Positions 49,104 through 58,403 of a stretch of 64,000 nucleotides of DNA are shown in pieces (position 1 is the first letter of the stretch; each line of letters starts with the position of its first letter). Origin of the DNA: an uncultured Butyricicoccus sp. (GTDB lineage: Bacteria > Bacillota > Clostridia > Oscillospirales > Butyricicoccaceae); assembly GCA_910584935.1 (NCBI GenBank), contig CAJUDU010000001.1, positions 1 through 64,000 of the forward strand, written 5' to 3'. Both the position numbers and the translations under genes were made by a program. The notes under the pieces are model-generated. The model saw nothing but the letters and a program-made list of their open reading frames with translations. It was not told the DNA's origin and did not search any database.

Positions 49104-49138
49104 AAAGCCCCTTCACCTATGGCGAAAGGGCTTTTTTT
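49104..49138. terminator. bidirectional terminator
   Basis: AAAGCCC (49104-49110) pairs with GGGCTTT (49128-49134) with extra pairs inside, followed by seven T. It sits between the LCP and patatin genes and its T-run touches the patatin stop codon. Confidence 0.75.
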
Positions 49139-49981
49139 ATGCAAAAAGTGCTTTGATTTGCGGCATTTGTGCCATTGCGGTATCATAACCGTGCTGATAA
49201 TTTTGCTTTAATGTGTTTACATCCTTTTCAAAGGAACGCAGGGGATAGGCTGGCTGCAAAACAACCGTATTTTCAGGTTGTTTGCGGGCAAGCTGCCCGC
49301 AAAAACAACGGGTATCGTTATATTTTTTGGCACGCCCCAACATTGTGGCGGATAAGTTTGGATATTTATGGTGCAATGCACGCGCGGCGGCATATGTGCC
49401 GGCGGAAACTTTTTTCTGATATCCTGCTGGGCGAGTGAGAACAATAAGATTTTTCCGGCTGCCATCGTGCAAAGCTTTTACAATCGGGATAGAATCTGCA
49501 AGCCCACCATCATAATAAAGTGTGCCATCTACCGGGATTGCTGGAAAATAAAATGGGATTGCCAGGTTGCACGCAGCATAGTGCAGGGCAAATCAAGCTG
49601 CATTCCATCGAAATATTCTGCCTGCCCGGTTACAGCATTGGTTACGCCAACCAGCACTTTGCCTTGGTAGGCGTGGAAGGTATCCCAGTCAAACGGGAGT
49701 AATTTGTTCGGGATTTCATCAAAAACAAACTCTAAACCGAACATAGAACGGCATTTTGGGTAATTGCGCAATGACAAATAGCGTTTGTCATTGCGGTAAC
49801 GAGTGAACACTTCCAAATTTCTGCCGCGCTGTTTGGATAAATATGAAAACGCATAAGTGATGCCAGCGGAAACACCTATCACATAGTCAAACATCAAACC
49901 TTCATCCAGCAGGGCATCCATCACGCCGCAGGAAAACACTGGGCGGAGTGTGCCGCCCTCCAAAACAAGTCCGGGCATCAA
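49137..49981 (-). pseudogene. patatin-like phospholipase, frameshifted
   Basis: The reading frame opens MMPGLVLEGGTLRPVFSCGV, with the oxyanion loop and the nucleophile elbow GVSAG near 36-40. It then runs into a stop after LRATWQSHFIF. In the next frame it continues at once with AIPFYFPAIPVDGTLYYDGGLADSIPIVKAL, whose DGG holds the catalytic Asp, then RKNLIVLTRPAGYQKK to the end. One missing base near 49562-49566 (after ACCTG on the minus strand) explains it; restoring it gives about 281 residues, the normal YjjU/RssA length. It begins 12 bases after rnr, in the same operon. Sequencing error is possible. Confidence 0.85.
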
Positions 49982-49993
49982 TAAAACTTCCTT

Positions 49994-52087
49994 TCATTGA
50001 GTTATCAACGCGAAATCAATTTGCCCGCTGGCGCGGCTGGCACTGACCAGACGCACGCGCACTTGCGTGCCAATGGTAAACTGCAAACCAGCCCGGTTTG
50101 TCAGCGACATTTTTTGGTCATCATACTCAAAATAACCCGGCAACGTATCAATGCGAATTAAACCTTCGGCGCCGTTTGCCAAGCTGACAAAAATACCAAA
50201 AGACTGCACACCTGTCACTTCCGCGTCAAAATCTTGCCCTAAAAATTGCTCCATATAGGCGGCAATATACAATTTATCGATATCGCGTTCGGCAGTATCG
50301 GCGGCAAGCTCACGGGTTGTAGACTGGCTGGCAGCATTTTCACAGAAATCATAATCTGTGCGCGTGAACGCATCACCAGAAAGGGCTTTTTGCAACATTC
50401 GATGGGTTGCTAAATCAGGATAACGGCGGATTGGCGAGGTAAAATGCAAATAATATTTTGCCTGTAAACCATAATGCCCTAAATTTTGTTCAGAATATCT
50501 TGCACGCGCAAGTGAACGCAAAAGCAGAGTAGGCAATGCCCGCTGACGCGGGTCATTCGCAGCTTTATTTAAAATTGCTTGGAATTGTTTAGTGTTCTGC
50601 GGCTTGCCGGGGTCAATCCGATAACCAAAGGGGCGTGCAAACTGGGCAAAGACACGCAGTTTTTCCGGGTCAGGGCTTTCATGCACGCGGAATACTGCTG
50701 GTTTTTGCTGTTTATCCATAAATTCGGCAACCGCTTCATTTGCTTGCAACATAAACTCTTCGATGAGTTTTTCAGCGCGCCCACGGGCGCGGTATGCTAA
50801 ATCAATGGGTTCCCCTTGGTCATCCACAGTGATTTCAGCTTCGGGGATTTCCAAATCCAATGCGCCGCGTTCCATGCGGCGTTTGCGGAAAAGTTCAGCA
50901 AGTGACGCCATTTTTCCGAGTGTATCAACGAGAAAATCATATTTTCCGCACAATGCTTCATCGCCGTCCAAGATTTTATTGACATTTGCATAGGTCATGC
51001 GCGCCTTGGAACGAATAACGGATTTTTGAAATTCTGCTTTCCGACGGTGTCCATCCGGGGCAATTTCTAGGAATGCGGAAAATGCTAACCGATCAGCGTC
51101 AGGCACCAGTGAACACAAACCATCTGACAACGCAAAAGGCAGCATCGGCACAACATGGCCAGGATAATAAACCGAGGTGCCACGGCGGTAGGCTTCGCTA
51201 TCCAGCGGGCTTTCCGGCGTCACATAGTGTGACACATCCGCAATATGCACGCCTAAAAGCACGCATCCATTTTCCAGCGGCTCCAGTGAAACCGCATCGT
51301 CAAAATCCTTTGCACTATCGCCATCAATGGTAAAAATCAAAGCGTCCCGCAAATCGCGCCGCCCACGCAAAGCATCCGGCGGGATGCTGTCACCAAGCTG
51401 GTTTGCCTGTTCTGCCGCCTGCTGTGGGAAAGCTTCGACAATGCCGTTTTCATGCAAAATTGCAGCGATTGAAGCCTGCATTGTACCATTTTCACCGAAA
51501 ACTTTACAGACTGCCGCTTGCGGGGGTAATTTGCCATCGCCATAAAACATCACGCGCACCGCGACACGGTCACCAGGCTGCGCACCATTCAAATGGGCTT
51601 TCGGTAAGATAATATCAGGATATTTTTTGCTGGCAGGCTGCAAAAAACAAGTCTTGCCGCGGTGTTGTACCGCACCTACGATTTCATCCCGGCTGCGTTC
51701 AAGCACGCGGATAACCTCGCCTTCCTGCCGTAATAAACCGTTACGCGGTGGGCGTTTTTCATCCTGCACGCGGATTAGCACATGATCGCCGTGCCATGCG
51801 CCGCCGCACGCTTTTGGCGGGATGAAAACATCCGGTTTTTCCTTATCATCAGGCGCAACAAAGCCAAACCCTTTTTCTGTTGCAAGGAAAGTGCCTGCAA
51901 GGCACCCAAAATGCTCCGCTTGTGCCAGGCGGTTCTTTTTGTTTTTGACAATCCGTCCATCTGCCAGCAGACAGTCAACACTTTGCCGGATTTGCTGCCG
52001 GCTAACGCCAGGCAGCAGCCGCCATAATTCCTCAAGCCGTTTGGGTTGGGCAAGCATTTCTAGTATCTGGTTATCTAGCCGTTCCAT
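49994..52087 (-). CDS. rnr: ribonuclease R
   Basis: This 697-residue exoribonuclease has an N-terminal winged helix (about 12-65), two cold-shock domains (about 65-220), the catalytic RNB domain with TIDGDSAKDFDDAVSL (metal Asp residues, about 250-266) and a C-terminal S1 domain (about 620-697). It degrades structured RNA from the 3' end. ATG 52087 is preferred over the in-frame GTG at 52096 because GAGGTGG is directly upstream of it. smpB and secG, common neighbours, are not here; a patatin gene follows in the operon. Confidence 0.93.
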   Translation of the reverse strand: MERLDNQILEMLAQPKRLEELWRLLPGVSRQQIRQSVDCLLADGRIVKNKKNRLAQAEHFGCLAGTFLATEKGFGFVAPDDKEKPDVFIPPKACGGAWHGDHVLIRVQDEKRPPRNGLLRQEGEVIRVLERSRDEIVGAVQHRGKTCFLQPASKKYPDIILPKAHLNGAQPGDRVAVRVMFYGDGKLPPQAAVCKVFGENGTMQASIAAILHENGIVEAFPQQAAEQANQLGDSIPPDALRGRRDLRDALIFTIDGDSAKDFDDAVSLEPLENGCVLLGVHIADVSHYVTPESPLDSEAYRRGTSVYYPGHVVPMLPFALSDGLCSLVPDADRLAFSAFLEIAPDGHRRKAEFQKSVIRSKARMTYANVNKILDGDEALCGKYDFLVDTLGKMASLAELFRKRRMERGALDLEIPEAEITVDDQGEPIDLAYRARGRAEKLIEEFMLQANEAVAEFMDKQQKPAVFRVHESPDPEKLRVFAQFARPFGYRIDPGKPQNTKQFQAILNKAANDPRQRALPTLLLRSLARARYSEQNLGHYGLQAKYYLHFTSPIRRYPDLATHRMLQKALSGDAFTRTDYDFCENAASQSTTRELAADTAERDIDKLYIAAYMEQFLGQDFDAEVTGVQSFGIFVSLANGAEGLIRIDTLPGYFEYDDQKMSLTNRAGLQFTIGTQVRVRLVSASRASGQIDFALITQ

Positions 52088-52134
52088 CCATTCCACCTCA
52101 TTTCATTTTTATTTTTGCTCAACAGGCCATTTGC

Positions 52135-52166
52135 AAAAAACCCTCCGGCAAAATTCGCCGGAGGGT
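52135..52166 (-). terminator. terminator of the SLH/L,D-transpeptidase gene
   Basis: CCCTCCGGC (52141-52149) pairs with GCCGGAGGG (52157-52165). On the minus strand six T follow. It lies between the transpeptidase gene and rnr. Confidence 0.85.
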
Positions 52167-52188
52167 AAATTTTCAATCTGCGCCCCGG

Positions 52189-54666
52189 TTAGAAAATTAC
52201 AACCGTTGTCTTGCTTGGAACGTTATTGTAAAGCCAATAAATTCCCTCATCCATCATCCGCACACAGCCATGAGAAGCCGGACGCCCCATTGTACCATCT
52301 TTCAGGCGGTTAGAGCGCGGGTAATATAGGCGTGAGTGGAAAGCATATCCTGTCCCTGGATAGAAACGGACAATCGGACGACAAGTATAGCTGGAGGTCG
52401 TCCAGTCAGACTGCTTATAAGTAACATAAGTGACACCAACTGGCGTAGCAGAACCAGAAGCACCTGTCGCACAGGCGAATTCATGGATTAATTTCCAATT
52501 GTATTGTGAACCTTCAAAGACATTGACTTTTTGCGCATAACGGCTAACCCAAATTAGATATTGAGTCGGGCTGGAATATCCCTTTGCGTTTACGAAAACA
52601 GTTTTTTCATTTTGTGTATAATCGTTGCCAACGCCACGGAATGTTGAGCTGATTTTTGCCAAAACTTCGGAGGCGTCCGGCAGATAATGGCTGGCAGGAT
52701 AATTCTGCACTGCCACTTTATTTTCAACCGAACGGATTTCAGTATCCCCAGTTGCTGGGTTTTGATAAGTTAGCTGGAACCCAACGGTATGTTCAAGCAC
52801 CATTTGTTTTGCAAAAGTAATTTCATGGGAATATACCGAGGTGGAACCCTCGCTGACTGACATAGCAGAATTTGCAAATGCTGCATCAGGCTGGCCATCA
52901 TAATACCATTGTGCCGCACAAACGCGGGTTTTATCCAAACCATTTATGGTAACAGTTGCCGCAAGCTGTCCACCTGCCGCAACCGTAGGCGAGTTCAGGG
53001 ACAAGGTAACTTTATCCAGTCCAATATCTGACCGGTCATTCAGGTTATCAGAAGGCAGCGTATTGGAACAATATTTACCGGTGATTTCAGTAGAATTGGT
53101 ACGTCCGCTACCGGTAGCGGTTGTATAATTCCCCGCAAAAGATGCAGTATTGACATCGCCATCCACCGTGATATGGTTATAAATCGCGCCTTTCAAAACC
53201 TTCAAATTCCGGATAGAAGTCGCATTATCCACAGTAATTGTATTGCCAACACCACTAATCACAAGACTATCCAGTGACATACCGCGCAGGTCTACCACAC
53301 GGCTAGAACCAGTAATTTCAACTTTATGGGTAATCTCACCAGCGAGAGTGACTTTATGCGTGCCGCCGCCAATAGCAATCGCATCAAATTTACTTCCATT
53401 TCTATCATTCAGTTCAAAATCTTGTCCAGTCATCGCAATGACCAAACGCTGGATAGAAACAGGCGTATTAACAGGAAAAACCTGTCCCATGTTGTCGCCA
53501 CGGAGCACAACACGGTTTGCACCATCCGGGTTATAACTGGTACGCAGTGGCGAAACAGTATATAACAGGACATTTGCAGGTGGTGGCGTTGTTGGGTTTT
53601 GCGGCACATTTGGTGTGTCTACCGTGCCATTTTCGTCGGAATTGTCCTTTTTATCGGCATTATCTTGTTTGTCGGAGGTATCTGTATCCTTATCCGCATC
53701 ATCCTGCTTGTCGGGAGTATCCGCGTCTTTGTCCGCATCATCCTGTTTATCGGAAGTATCCGCGTCTTTGTCCGCATCATCCTGTTTATCAGAAGTATCC
53801 GTGTCTTTATCCGCATCTTCCTGTTTGTCAGAAGTATCCGCGTCATCTGATATCGGATTATCTATTTTCTGGTTTTCATCTTCAGCGTCATTTTCTGCAA
53901 AAACCGGTGCAATCCCTTGTGGTTTTTCCTCGTTTTTGTCATTTTCGTTACCTTCATCGGGATTTTGTGCATCAGATTGGTTTTGGGATTCATCTTCTGC
54001 CGGTTCTGCCGCTGGCGCTTCGGGTTCTGGTTCTTTGGTTGCCGTTGTAAAAGCTGAAACATATGTACCATTTAAAATACGGTAAACCAAAGAAATAAAT
54101 TCAGCCCGTGTGATGCCACGGGAACCATCCAGCGTGCCATTTTCCGACCCGGCAATGATGCCATCACGTACCAGCACAGCTACCGCGCGGCGCTGTGCAG
54201 GCGTCAGCCTGTATGCGTCAGAGAATGAATTTAGCACAGATTCATTGGGTTCGGCTTCTTCCAAACCAAAAGCGGCGGCAAGCGCCTGAAATGCCTGCGC
54301 ACGGGTTACATTTGCTTCTAACTTCAACGTGCCATCGGTTGGCAGAATGCCCAGTGAAGCGCCTTTTTTTGCATCTTCTGTATACCACTGTCCCTCCGGT
54401 GTATCCGGATAGGCGCGGCTGGTATTGACAGCACCCAACATACGGTTCAAAATCGCTGTCATTTGAGCCGTTGTCAAGCTGCCGCCAGGGTTAAGCCGCC
54501 CATTATCTCCCTGAAGCATACCATTGTCAACCGCTTGTTTCAGTTCGGGATAAGCCCAATGCCCCGCAACATCGGAAAAGCTATCCATGGTAGCCGCCAT
54601 TGCGGAACCAATAAACAGCGAGCCTGCACATAAAATAGATACAAGCTGGCGCAAGGATTTTTTCAA
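52189..54666 (-). CDS. S-layer-homology-anchored L,D-transpeptidase with tandem repeat linker
   Basis: The 825-residue secreted protein has a signal peptide (about 1-24, ending AMA), three SLH domains (about 28-210), an acidic linker with five copies of a 13-residue unit (DTSDKQDDADKDA type) and a Pro-rich stretch. A beta-rich region (about 370-520) and an Ig-like part follow, then a C-terminal YkuD domain (about 690-825) with SHGCVRM holding the catalytic His and Cys. It should make 3-3 cross-links while bound to wall polymers through SLH. The start is TTG 54666, after GGGGAG seven bases upstream; the earlier in-frame ATG has no site. Confidence 0.88.
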   Translation of the reverse strand: MKKSLRQLVSILCAGSLFIGSAMAATMDSFSDVAGHWAYPELKQAVDNGMLQGDNGRLNPGGSLTTAQMTAILNRMLGAVNTSRAYPDTPEGQWYTEDAKKGASLGILPTDGTLKLEANVTRAQAFQALAAAFGLEEAEPNESVLNSFSDAYRLTPAQRRAVAVLVRDGIIAGSENGTLDGSRGITRAEFISLVYRILNGTYVSAFTTATKEPEPEAPAAEPAEDESQNQSDAQNPDEGNENDKNEEKPQGIAPVFAENDAEDENQKIDNPISDDADTSDKQEDADKDTDTSDKQDDADKDADTSDKQDDADKDADTPDKQDDADKDTDTSDKQDNADKKDNSDENGTVDTPNVPQNPTTPPPANVLLYTVSPLRTSYNPDGANRVVLRGDNMGQVFPVNTPVSIQRLVIAMTGQDFELNDRNGSKFDAIAIGGGTHKVTLAGEITHKVEITGSSRVVDLRGMSLDSLVISGVGNTITVDNATSIRNLKVLKGAIYNHITVDGDVNTASFAGNYTTATGSGRTNSTEITGKYCSNTLPSDNLNDRSDIGLDKVTLSLNSPTVAAGGQLAATVTINGLDKTRVCAAQWYYDGQPDAAFANSAMSVSEGSTSVYSHEITFAKQMVLEHTVGFQLTYQNPATGDTEIRSVENKVAVQNYPASHYLPDASEVLAKISSTFRGVGNDYTQNEKTVFVNAKGYSSPTQYLIWVSRYAQKVNVFEGSQYNWKLIHEFACATGASGSATPVGVTYVTYKQSDWTTSSYTCRPIVRFYPGTGYAFHSRLYYPRSNRLKDGTMGRPASHGCVRMMDEGIYWLYNNVPSKTTVVIF
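53650..53844 (-). repeat. 39-bp coding tandem repeat, five units
   Basis: Five adjacent 39-bp units encode the 13-residue acidic repeat in the transpeptidase linker. Units differ by a few bases, mostly in third codon positions, so the array is older than a fresh slippage product but could still change in copy number. Confidence 0.75.
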
Positions 54667-54719
54667 AATAAATCTCCCCTTTTTGCATTCAACGCATATG
54701 CTGCGCATTTCTAATATAT

Positions 54720-54748
54720 ATCGTATCGGATAATTGGATTAAAGTCAA
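54720..54748 (-). promoter_or_regulatory. promoter of the SLH-transpeptidase gene
   Basis: On the minus strand TTGACT (54743-54748), a 17-base spacer and TACGAT (54720-54725). Confidence 0.7.
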
Positions 54749-54940
54749 TTATTTCACTTAAAAAACCGATAAAATCGCCCTGCAAATTTATCAATTTCCC
54801 TTTATTTTCCGTTCTAGTTCAGATGTTTTCACCGTTTTTGGCTATGGGATGGAATAGAATCCCTGGCAACTGTTTTTTGTGGCAATTTTTCTGATTCTAT
54901 GATATCATGGGTTGAGATGATCGCATAAGGAGGTCATTCT

Positions 54941-56191
54941 ATGAGAAAATTCGGTCTTTTTTTGGTCATTTTGTTGCTTTTAACAGTGACAGGAAGATAT
55001 TTTCTTATGCCCACCCTGCTTGAGGATGAATCGCTTACAATCCCATTTTCTTTCCATCGGGAAGATAAAAAACAACCAAATGAGCCTGAAAAAGATACTC
55101 CAGAACCCGAATCTGTCCCGGAACCCGCTGCCCCGCATCCAGCCGACAGTATCATTGCCGGCATGACACTGGAAGAAAAAGTCGGGCAGATGTTTTTTGC
55201 GCGATGCCCGGAAGTTGGCGCTGCTGACCAAATTAACCGTCTGCACCCAGCAGGATTTATCCTTTTTGCCCGGAATTTTGAAGGTTCTGCACCGGAAAAT
55301 ATTTTGCGTACCACCACCAACCATCAATCAGAATCACCTATTCCATTGCTCATTGGCGTGGATGAGGAAGGCGGCACCGTTGTCCGAATCAGTAAATTCC
55401 GCGCTTACCGACGCTGGCCTTTTCAATCGCCGCAGCAATTGGATCAGGAAGCAGGCATAGAAGCGTTTACTTATGATACCCAGGAAAAAGATCAGATGTT
55501 AAAAAGTATGGGTATTAATGTGAATCTTGCACCGGTTTGTGATGTTGTCACTGACAGCAATGCTTGGATGTATAAACGTGCGCTTGGCAAAGGGGCAACT
55601 GAAACGGCAGAATTTGTGCGAACTGTGGTCGGACAAATGCAAAAAGATGGTGTTGGCGCTGTACTGAAGCATTTCCCTGGATATGGAAACAATGGGGACA
55701 CCCATGAAAGTTCCGCAACTGACAGCCGGGATTTAGAAACCTACCGCCAAGAAGATTTTTTACCTTTTAAAGCAGGCATTGAAGCAGGTGCAAACGCGAT
55801 TTTGGTCAGCCATGTGACAGTTAATTGTATGGATACTGGTGCGCCAGCCTCTCTTTCCCCCCGTGTACATGAAATCTTACGGGATGAACTGGATTTTGAC
55901 GGCGTGATTATGACCGATGATTTATCCATGGAAGCAGTTGGCGGCATTGCCAGCAGCGGCTGGGCAGCCGTCTTAGCGGTGCAGGCTGGCAATGATTTGA
56001 TTATTACATCTGATTTTGAAACCCAACATGAATCGGTGGTACAGGCTGTGCGCGACGGTACATTGACCGAAACCCAAATTGAAGAACATATAAAACGGGT
56101 TTTGGACTGGAAAGTCAAACTTGGGCTGATGCAGTACAGCAGCACAGCACAGCCGGAAAGTGATACAGAAGATACAAACACTTCTACATAA
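54941..56191 (+). CDS. glycoside hydrolase family 3, NagZ-like beta-N-acetylhexosaminidase
   Basis: This 416-residue protein has an N-terminal membrane anchor (about 5-22, no cleavage box) and a Pro/Glu-rich stalk (about 38-68). The GH3 barrel (about 70-400) carries GMTLEEKVGQMFFAR, LLIGVDEEGGTVVR, KHFPGYGNNGDTHESS with the His acid, and VIMTDDLSM with the nucleophile Asp. It would remove N-acetylglucosamine from muropeptides or wall chains on the outside of the membrane, unlike cytoplasmic NagZ of Gram-negatives. The convergent upp gene shares its terminator. Confidence 0.88.
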   Translation: MRKFGLFLVILLLLTVTGRYFLMPTLLEDESLTIPFSFHREDKKQPNEPEKDTPEPESVPEPAAPHPADSIIAGMTLEEKVGQMFFARCPEVGAADQINRLHPAGFILFARNFEGSAPENILRTTTNHQSESPIPLLIGVDEEGGTVVRISKFRAYRRWPFQSPQQLDQEAGIEAFTYDTQEKDQMLKSMGINVNLAPVCDVVTDSNAWMYKRALGKGATETAEFVRTVVGQMQKDGVGAVLKHFPGYGNNGDTHESSATDSRDLETYRQEDFLPFKAGIEAGANAILVSHVTVNCMDTGAPASLSPRVHEILRDELDFDGVIMTDDLSMEAVGGIASSGWAAVLAVQAGNDLIITSDFETQHESVVQAVRDGTLTETQIEEHIKRVLDWKVKLGLMQYSSTAQPESDTEDTNTST

Positions 56192-56198
56192 GAGAAAA

Positions 56199-56235
56199 CC
56201 TCCCTTTGGGCATGATTCATATACCCAAGGGGAGG
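56199..56235. terminator. bidirectional terminator (GH3 / upp)
   Basis: CCTCCCTTTGGG (56199-56210) pairs with CCCAAGGGGAGG (56224-56235) with one G-T pair. Confidence 0.75.
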
Positions 56236-56249
56236 CTTGATTTTCCTTT

Positions 56250-56879
56250 TTACTTTGTCCCAAAAATACGGTCACCCGCATCGCCTAAACCTGGCACAAT
56301 ATAGCCATGATCATTTAAGCCTTCATCAATTGCCGCAACAAAAATATCCACATCAGGATGGGCTTTTTGTACCGTTTCCAACCCAACAAGTGTTGCCAGC
56401 AAACACATCAGCTTGATATGTTTAACACCACGGTCTTTGAGGGTTTGCACTGCTGCCGTTGCTGAACCACCAGTGGCAACCATTGGGTCAATGACAATCA
56501 CATCACGTTCCGCCACATCTACCGGCAATTTGCAGTAATATTCCACTGGTTTCATGGTATCCGGGTCACGGTATAACCCAAGATGTCCAACTTTTGCGGT
56601 TGGAATAAGTTCCAGCATCCCATCAATCATACCCAGACCAGCGCGTAAAATCGGGATGAATGCCAATTTTTTACCTGAAATAACCCGTGCTTTGGCACGT
56701 GCAAGCGGCGTTTCAATCTGAATGGTTTTCAGTGGAAGGTCACGGGTTGCTTCATAACACATCAGCATAGCAACCTCACGGGTTGCCTCGCGAAATTCTT
56801 TGACACCAGTTTGGCTGTCACGCATCAGGCTTAATTTGTGCAGAATCAGCGGATGATCCATCACATGAACAGTTCCCAT
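56250..56879 (-). CDS. upp: uracil phosphoribosyltransferase
   Basis: This 209-residue enzyme opens MGTVHVMDHPLILHKLSLMRD. It has the PRPP-binding loop VIVIDPMVATGGSA (about 125-138), the uracil-binding end GDAGDRIFGTK and the normal length. It salvages uracil to UMP. It lies 27 bases after tsaB on the same strand and is the third gene of tsaE-tsaB-upp. Confidence 0.95.
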   Translation of the reverse strand: MGTVHVMDHPLILHKLSLMRDSQTGVKEFREATREVAMLMCYEATRDLPLKTIQIETPLARAKARVISGKKLAFIPILRAGLGMIDGMLELIPTAKVGHLGLYRDPDTMKPVEYYCKLPVDVAERDVIVIDPMVATGGSATAAVQTLKDRGVKHIKLMCLLATLVGLETVQKAHPDVDIFVAAIDEGLNDHGYIVPGLGDAGDRIFGTK

Positions 56880-56906
56880 ATGAATTGCTCCTTTTTTTTC
56901 ACTTTA

Positions 56907-57584
56907 TTAATGTTTCTGCGTCACATAGGGCGGGCGCAGGTAACGTGCATCCAATGTCTGTGCATTGATGCCCTGCCCTTGCTGTAAAACCGGCAATGCT
57001 GCCATAGCAACGCCATAAGCTGAAGCGAACCGCAAATGTGGCGGCGCAAGGTGCAGCCCAGGGCAGATGCTGTTAAGTTTAGTATAGCACAAATCCGCGC
57101 CATCTCCAATGACAATTTGGGGTGTGCTGGCAATTTCCGCAGCAAGTTCATCCAGCCGGATGGCACGGTCTTCACAAAGCCGGTAAAGGTGGTTATGCTG
57201 CCAACGAAACCGGGCATTGTAAACCTGTCCGGCACGGGCATCCATTACACAACAGATTTCCTCTGAAAAGCCTTCCAGGTTATATGCCATAGCTTCCAGC
57301 GTTGAAACGCCAACACAAGGCGTATCTGATGGGAATGCTAACCCTTTCACCGTTGCAACACCGATACGCAGCCCTGTAAACGAACCAGGACCCGCAGCAA
57401 CGGCAAAAGCATCCACTGCTGAAAGGGGAACACCACAGCCTGCCAAAAGGCTTTCTGCCATTGGAAGCAGGGTACGGCTATGGGTCAGACCACAATTTTG
57501 GAAAGATTGTGCCACTAATTTTTTATCTTCTATTAATGCAACTGCGGCAGAAACCGCAGAGGATTCAAACGCTAAGATTTTCAT
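56907..57584 (-). CDS. tsaB: tRNA threonylcarbamoyladenosine biosynthesis protein TsaB
   Basis: This 225-residue ASKHA-fold protein opens KILAFESSAVSAAVAL and contains LTHSRTLLPM and VAAGPGSFTGLRIGVATVKGLAF, the family signature. It is a scaffold for TsaD and TsaE in making t6A at position 37 of ANN-reading tRNAs. Its start overlaps the tsaE stop by four bases (ATGA). The usual rimI and tsaD neighbours are absent; upp follows instead. Confidence 0.93.
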   Translation of the reverse strand: MKILAFESSAVSAAVALIEDKKLVAQSFQNCGLTHSRTLLPMAESLLAGCGVPLSAVDAFAVAAGPGSFTGLRIGVATVKGLAFPSDTPCVGVSTLEAMAYNLEGFSEEICCVMDARAGQVYNARFRWQHNHLYRLCEDRAIRLDELAAEIASTPQIVIGDGADLCYTKLNSICPGLHLAPPHLRFASAYGVAMAALPVLQQGQGINAQTLDARYLRPPYVTQKH

Positions 57585-58009
57585 AATTCACCTTTGGCAC
57601 GGATTGAAATCATCCGGTCATCTGGACATTCGCCATAACAGATTTCAATTTGAATATGTGGCGGCAAAGCATCCGCAATATTTTCACTCCATTCAATAAG
57701 CACAATCGATTGCCCATTGAAATATTCTTCAAAACCCAATTCCCATAAAGCATTGGTATCCAAAATACGGTACATATCAAAATGGACAACATCTGCTTTT
57801 GCGGTATGGTATTCATTTGCAATCGCAAAAGTTGGGCTAGTGACACATCCAGTATAACCCAAACCATGGAGTATCCCACGGCTAAAAGCCGTTTTACCTG
57901 CGCCAAGGTCACCAGTGAATGCAATAACATCACCTTGATGCAATGTTTCTGCAAATGCAGCACCAATTTGTTCTGTTTCTTCTTCTGAATGGGAATGATA
58001 GATACCCAT
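57581..58009 (-). CDS. tsaE: tRNA threonylcarbamoyladenosine biosynthesis ATPase TsaE
   Basis: This 142-residue P-loop ATPase has Walker A GDLGAGKTAFSRG near 35-47, then VTSPTFAIANEY and HFDMYRI near 67-97, and WSENIADALP near 112-121. It drives the TsaBD complex. ATG 58009 is chosen because AAGGA sits eight bases upstream; the in-frame ATG 58018 would have its ribosome site touching it. It heads the operon with tsaB and upp; its promoter is at 58143-58171. Confidence 0.9.
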   Translation of the reverse strand: MGIYHSHSEEETEQIGAAFAETLHQGDVIAFTGDLGAGKTAFSRGILHGLGYTGCVTSPTFAIANEYHTAKADVVHFDMYRILDTNALWELGFEEYFNGQSIVLIEWSENIADALPPHIQIEICYGECPDDRMISIRAKGEL

Positions 58010-58142
58010 GCTTATCATCCTTATTGATTATTTATGCGAAAATACAAAATAACCGTCCCACACAGCCAAAAGTTGGACGGCTACACTGTCTAATTGACAT
58101 AAGACTTTGGCGAACCGCATTGCGGTACGTATTATGTTATTT

Positions 58143-58171
58143 AGTATATCGTAAAGCTGCGGGGCTGTCAA
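58143..58171 (-). promoter_or_regulatory. sigma-A promoter of tsaE-tsaB-upp
   Basis: On the minus strand TTGACA (58166-58171), a 17-base spacer and TATACT (58143-58148). The leader of about 125 nt includes a CCGTCC...GGACGG hairpin near 58051-58078. Confidence 0.8.
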
Positions 58172-58212
58172 GTCTGGCGGTTTTGGATTTCTTTAGAAAT
58201 TTGCTGCATTGC

Positions 58213-58242
58213 TTGACAAGTATCAGTAAAATCGTATATAAT
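58213..58242 (+). promoter_or_regulatory. strong promoter reading into the 24-residue peptide locus from the opposite side
   Basis: TTGACA (58213-58218), an 18-base spacer and TATAAT (58237-58242), both boxes perfect. The transcript would start near 58249 and be antisense to the peptide mRNA; a good terminator for it is at 58489-58515. Confidence 0.8.
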
Positions 58243-58301
58243 AAATAATAGGAAGGGTGCTGTTCCATAACGTGGTCAGCTGCCAGCGTCAATAAAGTTT
58301 A

Positions 58302-58332
58302 TTGACCGCTCAGGTTCCAGCTGGGCGGTCAA
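58302..58332. terminator. hairpin at the peptide stop codon
   Basis: TTGACCGC (58302-58309) pairs with GCGGTCAA (58325-58332). The stop codon of the peptide is inside the right arm. No clear T-run on either side, so terminator function is uncertain. Confidence 0.45.
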
Positions 58333-58403
58333 CTTGCATTTATTGTAAAGATGTACAGCAAAAATGCGATACATACGAAGATTCTTAGAACCTTATACAA
58401 CAT
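58329..58403 (-). CDS. 24-residue hydrophobic peptide, type I toxin candidate
   Basis: ATG (58403-58401) follows the ribosome site AAAGGGGGG (58418-58410) by six bases, and the stop is TGA at 58331-58329. The peptide begins MLYKVLRIF, with two basic residues, then a run of about 14 hydrophobic residues to Phe19, and ends FTINAS. It looks like a single membrane-spanning peptide, comparable in style to Fst/TxpA-type toxins but shorter, and I know no homologue. The ribosome site is paired in a local hairpin (CCCTTT-TAG-AAAGGG, 58427-58413). Its own strong promoter and an opposing promoter fit a type I toxin-antitoxin locus. Expression and toxicity are unproven. Confidence 0.65.
   Translation of the reverse strand: MLYKVLRIFVCIAFLLYIFTINAS

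Noticed and set aside
49137..49472. independent small gene after the patatin part
   Set aside because: It is the in-phase continuation of the patatin protein after a one-base deletion, not a separate gene.
53599..54085. long plus-strand frames over the transpeptidase linker
   Set aside because: They are shadows of the 39-bp coding repeat; the minus-strand gene with signal peptide, SLH and YkuD domains is clearly the real one.
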